Below, piece by piece: positions 26,403 through 33,183 of a stretch of DNA of 64,000 nucleotides. Below the pieces are notes generated by a model. That model ran no database searches, was not told the origin of the DNA, and saw only the letters and a list, made by a program, of their open reading frames with translations. The translations under genes and the position numbers were made by a program. Location of the stretch: NCBI GenBank assembly GCA_034669145.1, contig JAXDNY010000120.1, positions 27,247-91,246 of the forward strand, in the 5' to 3' direction. The first letter of the stretch is position 1; each line of letters starts with the position of its first letter. This DNA comes from PALSA-894 sp034669145. GTDB lineage: Bacteria; Pseudomonadota; Alphaproteobacteria; Rhizobiales; Xanthobacteraceae.

Positions 26403-26528
26403 ACACGAGAAACTTTTTGCCCGAGGTCGCTGCGCCCTGAGTCCTCGTGAGGCCACGCGAGCAAGAGCACGAGCAGGACGCGCTTTCGTCAGGCGGTCTT
26501 GCGCGGCGAATGAAAAGATTTTGCGCGG

Positions 26529-26542
26529 GTGAGCTGGTTCAC
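26529..26542 (+). promoter_or_regulatory. CRP-like operator GTGA-N6-TCAC, site C (module A)
   Basis: The palindrome is GTGAGCTGGTTCAC, centred at 26535.5. The hexamer GATAGT (26565-26570) starts 29.5 bases downstream, which places the site at -41.5 if GATAGT is the -10 element, the class II CRP activation position. The peptide gene ATG is at 26625. Confidence 0.75.
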
Positions 26543-26624
26543 GCTCGATCCCGGCGGCGTGCGCGATAGTCGCTCCTGCAAGCGGCCATCACGGCCCGCC
26601 CGAGCACCCCAACGGAGACGCATC

Positions 26625-26777
26625 ATGTTCACCAAGACCCTGTTCGCAGCCCTCATCCTCGCCACGGCTTCCGTCGCGCTGACCTCGAAGGTCAACGCCG
26701 GCCCCAACGGCCAGAGCCAGGCCGAGTACTCCTGGATGGAGCGCGCCTCGAAGACCACCGACGGCGGCGGCCAGTAA
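26625..26777 (+). CDS. 50-residue secreted peptide, module A
   Basis: 50 residues from the ATG at 26625 with GGAGA 7 bases upstream. The signal peptide is MFTKTLFAALILATASVALT plus SKVNA, with a predicted cut after NA. This leaves a mature peptide of about 25 residues that contains SQAEYSWMERASKTTDGGGQ at its end. It is a near-copy of the peptide at 28163; the signal halves are identical and the mature halves differ while keeping AE-x-S, RASK-x-TDGGGQ. A GC-rich hairpin follows and then a second small exported protein gene. I know of no family with this ending; a secreted signal or a matrix peptide is possible. Confidence 0.8.
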   Translation: MFTKTLFAALILATASVALTSKVNAGPNGQSQAEYSWMERASKTTDGGGQ

Positions 26778-26801
26778 CAAGGCGGATCGAATGACCCGCT
26801 T

Positions 26802-26831
26802 GAGGGCGGCCGGTGTCGTCCGGCCGCCCTC
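26802..26831 (+). terminator. Hairpin between the module A genes
   Basis: Perfect 12-bp stem GAGGGCGGCCGG / CCGGCCGCCCTC with a 6-base loop. No T-tract follows, so it is more likely a partial terminator or an mRNA 3'-end stabiliser that raises peptide mRNA over the downstream gene. The equivalent hairpin is at 28337. Confidence 0.65.
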
Positions 26832-26877
26832 GCCGGAGGTGCGACCATCCAGGTTCCTCACGAGAAGGATGAGCACA

Positions 26878-27105
26878 ATGCGAACGCGACTAGACACATA
26901 CGCGGCCGCCGCAGCCCTGATCGCGTGTATCGCGGTGCTGTCATGCGAGGCCTCCTACCAGCCCGCCTCGCCGGTCGAATCCGGGCGCCCGCGCGACCTC
27001 ATTAACCAGCCAATCTGCGGCAATCCCGACAATTTCCGCGACTGGCGCCACTGCGAGCTGTCGCAGGACATGGAACCTTGTTCCCCGGTCTTCTGCGCGG
27101 CTTGA
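26878..27105 (+). CDS. 75-residue exported protein (possible lipoprotein), module A
   Basis: 75 residues from the ATG at 26878; an ATG three codons upstream is also possible. The N-terminus is a signal sequence with AVLSC near residue 23, which could be a lipobox, although leucine at -2 is unusual. The mature part has GRPRDLINQPICGN, shared with the module B protein (GQPRELINQPACWI), and five cysteines in all. Unknown family. It lies about 100 bases after the 50-residue peptide gene and 49 bases before the Crp-family regulator, all on the plus strand. Confidence 0.7.
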   Translation: MRTRLDTYAAAAALIACIAVLSCEASYQPASPVESGRPRDLINQPICGNPDNFRDWRHCELSQDMEPCSPVFCAA

Positions 27106-27154
27106 ACACGCCGCTGAGGCTTGGGCACTGTCGATTCTCTCATAGGGGCGCAGC

Positions 27155-27922
27155 ATGAATCTTGCTAGATTGGAGCGAGCCGACCAGCCTCGAGAGGCCA
27201 CGATGTCCGCGCGCCCGACCAGCCCGAAGGCCACTTTCGACAAGCAGGCCATCTTTCGCGCGCACCCTCTGTTTGGCCAGCTCGGGGCAGACGCCATCAG
27301 CCGGCTTGCGTCGTACGCGCATAGCAAATCCGCAGCGGCCGGCACGACGATTTTCGAGCGCGGCGATCCGGGGAACAGCCTGTTTGCGGTTTGCTCCGGT
27401 ACCGTGAAGATCAGCAACCGGTCCACCGAGGGAAAGGATGCGGTCTTCAACCTGATCAAGGCCGGCGAGATCTTCGGCGAGATTGCGATGCTCGACGGAC
27501 ACCCGCGCACGGCCGACGCTCTCGCGATTACCGATTGCGACCTCCTGGTGATCGACCGGAGGGATTTCGTTCCGATGGTCACGCAATCCCCGGAGATCGC
27601 GCTCAAGCTGATCGAGATTCTTTGTGCGCGGTTACGCCACACCAGCGAGCAGGTGGAAGACTTGATGTTCCTCGACCTGCCGAGCCGGCTCGCGAAAACG
27701 CTTTTGTCGTTGGCGGCCAGTCCGAAAGCGGCGCAGGATCGCAAGATATCGATCACGCAGCGCGAGATCGGTCAGATCATCGGCATGTCGCGTGAGAGCA
27801 CGAACAAGCAATTGCGCATCTGGGAAGAGAAGAAGTGGGTACGGCTCAACCGCGGCGGAGTGGCGGTGCTCGACCCGGATTCGCTTGAGGAAATTGCCGC
27901 CGCCGAGCGCGATCAGCCATAA
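27155..27922 (+). CDS. Crp/Fnr-family transcription regulator, cAMP-binding type
   Basis: 255 residues from the ATG at 27155; a second ATG at 27203 (MSARPTSPKATFD) has an equally good site and may be the true start. Residues 35-150 form the cyclic-nucleotide domain with cassette GEIFGEIAMLDGHPRTADA, keeping the R118-T119 pair that holds cAMP phosphate in CRP. The C-terminal helix-turn-helix is at 201-225 (TQREIGQIIG, then recognition helix SRESTNKQLR). R-E-x3-K parallels the R-E-x3-R of E. coli CRP that reads GTGA. No Fnr-type N-terminal cysteines are seen. It lies between two peptide modules that both carry GTGA-N6-TCAC sites, so it is probably their activator. Confidence 0.9.
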   Translation: MNLARLERADQPREATMSARPTSPKATFDKQAIFRAHPLFGQLGADAISRLASYAHSKSAAAGTTIFERGDPGNSLFAVCSGTVKISNRSTEGKDAVFNLIKAGEIFGEIAMLDGHPRTADALAITDCDLLVIDRRDFVPMVTQSPEIALKLIEILCARLRHTSEQVEDLMFLDLPSRLAKTLLSLAASPKAAQDRKISITQREIGQIIGMSRESTNKQLRIWEEKKWVRLNRGGVAVLDPDSLEEIAAAERDQP

Positions 27923-27954
27923 CGATTCCAGCGATCTGTTTTCTTCCAATGCTG

Positions 27955-27986
27955 CAGTCCGCGACCGGTGCAACGGTCGCGGACTG
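27955..27986 (+). terminator. Hairpin downstream of the Crp-family gene
   Basis: A perfect 13-bp stem (CAGTCCGCGACCG / CGGTCGCGGACTG) with loop GTGCAA, starting 32 bases after the regulator stop. There is no T-run, but the strength and position indicate a terminator separating the regulator from module B. Confidence 0.7.
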
Positions 27987-28047
27987 TCGCATTCTGATGC
28001 GCTGACTTCGGCGATAACCTTCCCGACCGCCAGCACGAAAATTTTTT

Positions 28048-28063
28048 CGCAAATTAATTTGCG
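28048..28063. promoter_or_regulatory. AT-rich palindrome next to CRP-like site D
   Basis: CGCAAATTAATTTGCG is a perfect 16-bp palindrome ending 3 bases before site D. It may be a second operator or an UP-element-like sequence. The matching place in module A has AAAAGATTTTGCGCG and is not palindromic. Confidence 0.4.
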
Positions 28064-28066
28064 CGG

Positions 28067-28080
28067 GTGAGGTAGCTCAC
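28067..28080 (+). promoter_or_regulatory. CRP-like operator GTGA-N6-TCAC, site D (module B)
   Basis: The palindrome is GTGAGGTAGCTCAC, centred at 28073.5. GATAGT at 28103-28108 lies exactly 29.5 bases downstream, the same spacing as in module A although the six central bases and much of the spacer differ. The ATG of the peptide gene is at 28163. Confidence 0.75.
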
Positions 28081-28162
28081 GCTCGATCCATGAGTCGTGA
28101 GCGATAGTCATCCTTGCAAGCGGCCATCACGGCCCGCCCGAGCACCCCAACGGAGACGCATC

Positions 28163-28312
28163 ATGTTCACCAAGACCCTGTTCGCCGCCCTCATCCTCGC
28201 CACGGCTTCGGTCGCGCTGACCTCGAAGGTCAACGCCGGCCCGCAGAGCCACCAAGCTGAGAATTCCTATTTCGACCGCGCGTCGAAGGTGACCGACGGC
28301 GGCGGCCAGTAA
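28163..28312 (+). CDS. 49-residue secreted peptide, module B
   Basis: 49 residues from the ATG at 28163, with the same GGAGA ribosome site as module A. The first 27 residues are identical to the module A peptide through the predicted cleavage site. The mature part is about 24 residues and contains QAENSYFDRASKVTDGGGQ. At the DNA level, 127 bases around the start (28116-28242) match module A with two differences, while the mature region diverges. That pattern fits recent duplication with selection for different mature sequences, or gene conversion of the 5' part. Function unknown. Confidence 0.8.
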   Translation: MFTKTLFAALILATASVALTSKVNAGPQSHQAENSYFDRASKVTDGGGQ

Positions 28313-28336
28313 CAAGGCGGATCGCATGATCCCCCC

Positions 28337-28366
28337 GAAGGCGGCCGACATCAGCCGGCCGCCTTC
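28337..28366 (+). terminator. Hairpin between the module B genes
   Basis: An 11-bp stem (GAAGGCGGCCG / CGGCCGCCTTC) with an 8-base loop, at the same position as the module A hairpin. The outer stem bases differ in compensating pairs (GAGGG/CCCTC versus GAAGG/CCTTC), so the structure is conserved. Confidence 0.65.
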
Positions 28367-28412
28367 ACTCTAAGTAGCCTCCGACAGATTCCCGCATGAA
28401 GGAGTGGGCACA

Positions 28413-28604
28413 ATGCAAACGCGCGCCGCCTACGCCATTGTCTCAACGCTCCACCTCTGCGCGGCGGTCCTGACTTGCGATGCAGCGGGACGCTTCGACC
28501 GGTCGATCAACACCGGACAACCGCGCGAGCTGATCAACCAGCCGGCCTGTTGGATCGCTGAAGCCTTCGCCGAGCGCGACGGCTGCGAAATCGTCGGACG
28601 TTAG
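28413..28604 (+). CDS. 63-residue exported protein, module B
   Basis: 63 residues from the ATG at 28413, with AGGAG 8 bases upstream; an in-frame GTG lies three codons earlier. The signal sequence ends near AVLTCDAAG. The mature region carries GQPRELINQPACWI, the motif shared with the 75-residue protein of module A, then a short tail with a final cysteine in DGCEIVGR. It is shorter than its paralogue because the C-terminal DMEPCSPVFCAA part is missing. Unknown function; the shared motif is the only clue. Confidence 0.7.
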   Translation: MQTRAAYAIVSTLHLCAAVLTCDAAGRFDRSINTGQPRELINQPACWIAEAFAERDGCEIVGR

Positions 28605-28697
28605 CGAACAACAAGCTGCGCCGAGGGAGCCGCCCAGCCGGCGCTCCGCCCCGCCGCTCGCTTCCGCGCGGCTGACTAGCCGGGCAACACCGTCTTT

Positions 28698-30077
28698 TCA
28701 GGGGAATTGTTTTTTCAATTCCTTGAACGCGGCCTTCGCATCGAGAATGCCGTTGCCCAGCCGGTGCTTCAGCTCATGGTTCGTTCCGAGCCCCGGCGGC
28801 TTTCTCGCCATCTGGTTCAAGATACCTTTCAAAACCCCCGGAGGAACTGTTGTGGAATCCCAGCGGCTGCGCAGGGCCGCGACGATGCCGCCGGTCAGGC
28901 CGCAGGCCGCCGACGTCCCGGTGTTGATGCTGAACGCGTCGTCGTCCTCGCAGAACTGGCTTACGGCGCAGAGGTCCGGTTTGTCCGGCCCGAGCAGCGG
29001 CTGGCCGGGACCTTGCGCAGAATACCCGAGCCATATGGAGTCCGCCCGAACGGCGCCAACGGTCAGGACGCAAGCAAGCGAGTTGGCGCCCCAGATGCTG
29101 CGGCCGGGACCTATGTCGCTTTCGCCGCACCGGTTGTCCGGGCAGAACTGGCCGCAATTGCCCGCCACAAACACCACGTCGATACCATCAGCGACCGCGT
29201 CGCAGACCTTTTTGTTGAAACAATTTTCTGGATTCGTGGTGTAGTGGCCAAGCGGAATTTCCGATTTGCGATCAAAGATTCCCCAGGGATTCACCAGGAT
29301 CCACGGCCCCGGAAACTTGCCGGTCCTCTTCCACTTGGCAATGTCCGCCAAGACAATGTCGTAGGCGGCCCACGCCAAGCTGAGGAAGCTCTGGACATTG
29401 GAGATCCTTGGCGGTGCCAATGGCAGATCGAACAGCAAGGCTTCCGGCGCGACCTTGAGAATATTGTTGGCGATCATCATGCCGTGGGAACGCCCCACCG
29501 ATCCCGGATGTGGTGGCGGCGACCCCGGTTGAATGCCACCGACCGACCATCCGCCTCCGTAGCTTGCTCCCAAGATGTGCTTGTCGAGCCCTTGATCGAC
29601 AACGACGACGTTCACGCCTTTCCCGGTGGTCTTGCTCTGGTTTCGCAGGAAATCCACGCCAAGAAGGCGCTCCGCTTCGCATCGATCGGAAAAAATCGGG
29701 TCGCTCGCGCTCATGCACCAGTGATCCGCTGCGGCGAATGCGATGTCGGGACTGCTGCCGGCAAAAATGTCCCCCTTTTCCCCTGCTGCCCTGATGATGT
29801 CGTTGACCACGTCCTCGGGCCGGAGCTTGTCGTTGCCAAATACATTGAGCGCCACCACGACTTCCTGCGGGAGGAATGGCTGCTTGTCGTCCAGGCGCAC
29901 ATCGGCCGAAGGCAAAGCCGCCGTGCTAAAAGGCGGGTTCGCACCCGATCGATAGATCTTCTCGGCAACGTAGCTAGTGATCCACTCCCTATTACCGTCG
30001 AAGTAGTTTTTGATAATTGTTTCGCGCTCCCTCCCCAGCTTCAGCACGACGAAATGCCTGATCGGGTCCTGCGTCAT
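28698..30077 (-). CDS. S8 (subtilisin-like) serine peptidase without signal peptide
   Basis: 459 residues from the ATG at 30077, chosen over an upstream TTG. The complete triad can be placed: D161 in VVVVDQGLDK, H198 in GRSHGMMIAN, S389 in NTGTSAACGL, plus the oxyanion N307 in FVAGNCGQFC. About 140 residues precede the catalytic domain, with no signal or membrane segment, so it probably acts in the cytosol or needs non-classical export. It is divergent from the adenylate cyclase and convergent with module B. Processing of a nearby peptide is a possible role. Confidence 0.88.
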   Translation of the reverse strand: MTQDPIRHFVVLKLGRERETIIKNYFDGNREWITSYVAEKIYRSGANPPFSTAALPSADVRLDDKQPFLPQEVVVALNVFGNDKLRPEDVVNDIIRAAGEKGDIFAGSSPDIAFAAADHWCMSASDPIFSDRCEAERLLGVDFLRNQSKTTGKGVNVVVVDQGLDKHILGASYGGGWSVGGIQPGSPPPHPGSVGRSHGMMIANNILKVAPEALLFDLPLAPPRISNVQSFLSLAWAAYDIVLADIAKWKRTGKFPGPWILVNPWGIFDRKSEIPLGHYTTNPENCFNKKVCDAVADGIDVVFVAGNCGQFCPDNRCGESDIGPGRSIWGANSLACVLTVGAVRADSIWLGYSAQGPGQPLLGPDKPDLCAVSQFCEDDDAFSINTGTSAACGLTGGIVAALRSRWDSTTVPPGVLKGILNQMARKPPGLGTNHELKHRLGNGILDAKAAFKELKKQFP

Positions 30078-30209
30078 TGCCTGTCGCTCCCCTGTGCCGG
30101 GCAAAGTCGTCCTTCGTGGCCGTAGCGGGGCTCATCAAACGAGACCTTGCGGGGCACTACCATAATGGACAAACATGTCGGGACAAATAGCACGAATTGA
30201 TGATCCCTC

Positions 30210-31997
30210 ATGCCACCTAGCCCCTCCAATGGTGACAGCGGTCCGCGCATGGATCGCCGGCTGGCGGCCATCGCCTTCATCGATATCGTCGGCTACTCCA
30301 TTCTGATGGCACGCGACGAAACGCGTACCCACCAGCGCTGGATGGCCATCCTCGACACTATCATCCGCCCGCAGACCGAGCGGCATCGCGGCAAGGTCGT
30401 AAAATCGACGGGCGATGGCATTTTGGCCGAGTTTCCGAGCGCGTTCGACGCCGTGGAGTGGGCCGGCGACGTACAGCGGGCCGTGCTGGCGCTAGGTTCG
30501 AACGATGCGATGCCTTCCATCGCGCTGCGGATCGCCGTGCATGTCGGGGACATCATCACGACCGAGTTTGATGTGTTCGGAGACGGCGTGAATCTCGCTG
30601 CGCGGTTGCAGGAGCACTCCCCGGTGGGCGGTATTGTCTTTTCAGAGGCTGTCTATGATCTCGTCCGGGGTAGCCTCGGCACCGAGGCCCGCGATCTCGG
30701 GGCTCTGGAACTGAAGAATTTCCCGAAGCCGGTGCGCGCCTACGCGCTCGATCCCGCAAACCAGGAAATCGCGGTTCCGGCCCACCCCCGCGGGACGGCC
30801 AAATTGCCGTCGATCGCGGTCCTGCCCTTGCAGAACATCGGCGGCGACCCCGCCCACGACTATTTTTGTGATGGTTGTGTGGAGGACATCACACTCTCTT
30901 TGGCCGGATTGCGCGAACTTATGGTGATCTCGCGCGGCTCGACTCTCGCTTATCGCGGGCGCCAGCCGGATCCGCGCGAGGTCGGCAGGGTCTTCGGGGT
31001 CCGCTACGTCCTTAGCGGCAGCCTCCGCAGATCCGAGCGAATGGTGAGGGTATCCGTGGAACTTTCCGACACCAGCACGGGTACCACGCTATGGGGCGAA
31101 AAGGCAGAAGTCGCGCCCGGTGAACTGTTCGATGTGCAGGATCGGATTGTCGAGAAGATCGTCGGCGGCATCGCACCCAACGTGCGTGCTGCGGAATTGC
31201 GCGCCGCGATGAGAAAGAAGCCGGAGAATTTCAACGCCTATGACTGCACGCTGCGCGCGCTGCATATCATCAACGGTCTTGAGAAAGATACTTTCACGCA
31301 GGCGCGAGACTATTTGCAAAAGGCAATGGAGGAAGACGCGGAATTCGCGATGCCAGTCGCCTGGGCGGCGCGCTGGCATAACATCTACGTCGGTCAAGGC
31401 TGGTCAGCCAATCCAATCGCAGACCGCGCCAAGGCCGCCGAGCTTGCGGCCAAGGCCATTGAACTGGACGGGCAGAACGCAACCGCACTTGCCACCTATG
31501 GGCACCTGAAATCGTTTCTCTTGCACGATTACGAGAGCGCTCTCGTCTACTTTGAACGGGCGCTTGCGGCGTGTCCTAATCATTCCTTTGCCTGGTTCTT
31601 GTCGAGTCCCACGTTGAGCTATCTCGGACGGGGTGAACAGGCCATCAAGCACGCCGAGCGCGCACTGCGGCTGTCCCCTTTGGACCGAAGTCTCTTTGCC
31701 TATTACAGCGCCCTAAACCTGGCCCATTATGCTCATGGCTCGTATGAAGAAGCGGTGCGGTGGGGGAAACTGTCGGCCAGCGAGAACCCCTTGTACACTG
31801 CAAATCTCCGGTATTTGGTAGCAGCATTGGCTGCTCTCGATCGGCTCGACGAAGCGCGCGCCGCGGCGGCGACCTTGGTGCAGTTGGAGCCTGACTTTCG
31901 CCTCTCATCGTTTGAGAGGGCCCTGCAGCCATTTCGCGTGCCTGAAATCAGCGAAAAATTCATGGAGCATCTGAGGAAATCTGGCCTGCCCGATTAG
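30210..31997 (+). CDS. Class III adenylate cyclase with TolB-like and TPR regions
   Basis: 595 residues from the ATG at 30210; the ATG at 30249 (MDRRLAAIAF) is another candidate start. The N-terminal cyclase homology domain has every catalytic residue: metal aspartates D25 (AFIDIVGYS) and D69 (KSTGDGILAEF), adenine-selecting K65 and D125 (FGDGVNLAARL), and transition-state N128 and R132. Residues 200-340 resemble the TolB-like region common in rhizobial cyclases (SIAVLPLQNIGGDPAHDYF), followed by TPR-type helices to the end. It should make cAMP in the cytosol and is the likely source for the Crp regulator and the cNMP-patatin 3-5 kb away. It is divergent from the subtilase. Confidence 0.9.
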   Translation: MPPSPSNGDSGPRMDRRLAAIAFIDIVGYSILMARDETRTHQRWMAILDTIIRPQTERHRGKVVKSTGDGILAEFPSAFDAVEWAGDVQRAVLALGSNDAMPSIALRIAVHVGDIITTEFDVFGDGVNLAARLQEHSPVGGIVFSEAVYDLVRGSLGTEARDLGALELKNFPKPVRAYALDPANQEIAVPAHPRGTAKLPSIAVLPLQNIGGDPAHDYFCDGCVEDITLSLAGLRELMVISRGSTLAYRGRQPDPREVGRVFGVRYVLSGSLRRSERMVRVSVELSDTSTGTTLWGEKAEVAPGELFDVQDRIVEKIVGGIAPNVRAAELRAAMRKKPENFNAYDCTLRALHIINGLEKDTFTQARDYLQKAMEEDAEFAMPVAWAARWHNIYVGQGWSANPIADRAKAAELAAKAIELDGQNATALATYGHLKSFLLHDYESALVYFERALAACPNHSFAWFLSSPTLSYLGRGEQAIKHAERALRLSPLDRSLFAYYSALNLAHYAHGSYEEAVRWGKLSASENPLYTANLRYLVAALAALDRLDEARAAAATLVQLEPDFRLSSFERALQPFRVPEISEKFMEHLRKSGLPD

Positions 31998-32027
31998 TTC
32001 GGGCGCGCCGCAACAGGGGAGGGGTTC

Positions 32028-32996
32028 ATGAGTGGTGGAATCGGATCGGCTGACATGGACATGGATATGGACATGGACATGGACATGGACATGAGCACCG
32101 GAGGCGTCGTCGTCGTCGGCGGCGGGGTAACGCGCCCGATCGGGGTCTCGCCGGCACTGAAGAAACAAGGTTCCGAAACCTGGTTCCGCGGCAACAAATG
32201 GCCTCCCGAGCCGGTGGCAGCTCTTTGGCAGAACGTCCCGCCGATCGTGGCGCTGCCGCCGCCGCCAATGGGATTTCCGCCCGGCTATTGGGCGGCCAAG
32301 AACCGCGCGATCGCGCTGCTTGGCGAATTCGTCCAGGCGACTGGCCCCGGGAGCATGAAATGGGACGGGTTGCGCCCTGTGCTCGATCCGATCCTACCCA
32401 CCACGCAGGCCGCAGTCCTCGACGAGATTAAGGAGCTGATTGAGCTCATCGAGTACCGTCCCGGCGTCATGACCGAGACGCTTGCGCAGAAGGACAGCAT
32501 CCTCGCCTACTGGCAGGGCCTGTTGATGTTCAATGGCAAATCGCACCCCAAGACAACGGCGCTCATCGAGGTCGCGCGGTGCATCGGACAATTCCAGGTG
32601 ATGCACTACAAGTGGATTTACCAGCGCATGCGGCCGTCACAGGTTTCGCCCGCGCTGATGCCGCCCATCAACCCACCGGGCCACGCGGCGTTTCCGAGCG
32701 GGCACGCGACTGAGTCGATGCTGATGGCGCTGCTGCTGGAAAAGGTCATGCCAAGCGCAGCAAGCGTGCCGCCGCCGCCGATACCGTCACCGATGACGGT
32801 GCCGGCACCCTGGTCCCCGCTGCAAATGATGGCACAACGCGTTGCGCGCAACCGCGAAGTCATCGGGCTGCACTACCCCTCCGACAGCGAGGCAGGGCGG
32901 GTGCTGGCGCAAAAAACATTCGAAATCATCACGCATACGGGACAGTGCCTGACCATTCAAAAAATGATCCAGGATGCCCGCCTAGAGTGGCAATAA
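32028..32996 (+). CDS. PAP2-family phosphatase / vanadium-haloperoxidase-like protein
   Basis: 322 residues. The three PAP2 motifs are present: K195-x6-R202-P203 (KWIYQRMRP), PSGH at 223-226 and R276-x5-H282-x3-D286. These form the phosphate or vanadate pocket shared by acid phosphatases and vanadium haloperoxidases. There are few membrane-like helices, which favours a soluble haloperoxidase-like enzyme over a lipid phosphatase. Residues 9-22 are seven Asp-Met repeats from a GACATG hexanucleotide repeat, followed by a Gly/Val-rich stretch. It begins 30 bases after the cyclase stop and may share its transcript. Confidence 0.8.
   Translation: MSGGIGSADMDMDMDMDMDMDMSTGGVVVVGGGVTRPIGVSPALKKQGSETWFRGNKWPPEPVAALWQNVPPIVALPPPPMGFPPGYWAAKNRAIALLGEFVQATGPGSMKWDGLRPVLDPILPTTQAAVLDEIKELIELIEYRPGVMTETLAQKDSILAYWQGLLMFNGKSHPKTTALIEVARCIGQFQVMHYKWIYQRMRPSQVSPALMPPINPPGHAAFPSGHATESMLMALLLEKVMPSAASVPPPPIPSPMTVPAPWSPLQMMAQRVARNREVIGLHYPSDSEAGRVLAQKTFEIITHTGQCLTIQKMIQDARLEWQ
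32052..32093 (+). repeat. GACATG hexanucleotide repeat, seven units
   Basis: Seven tandem 6-base units, the third reading GATATG and the rest GACATG. Each unit encodes Asp-Met and each offers an in-frame ATG. Six-base slippage would keep the frame, so copy-number change would only alter the length of the Asp-Met tract or the choice of start. Confidence 0.9.
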
Positions 32997-33183
32997 CGGA
33001 CAGCCAAGCGGGGCTGGCCGCGACAGAGCGGTTGGTCTGAGGAAACCGACACGTGTCCGCGACCATGTAGATCCACCGCCATGCGCTGGCTGTCCGATGC
33101 GCTGGCCATGAGCTGGTAGGCACGCTATCGCGGCCGCGCTGTCGCTGTCGCGATACCAGCGAGCAACCATTCGGGACGCCGGC

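Noticed and set aside
23839..28080. Reading the GTGA-N6-TCAC sites as FNR/FixK boxes.
   Set aside because: FNR/FixK boxes are TTGA-N6-TCAA. All four sites have GTGA/TCAC and the local regulator lacks Fnr cysteines, so a CRP-type site fits better.
33001..33183. Possible gene remnant between the PAP2-like gene and the MFS gene.
   Set aside because: No frame longer than about 25 codons with a start and ribosome site, and no recognisable protein text.
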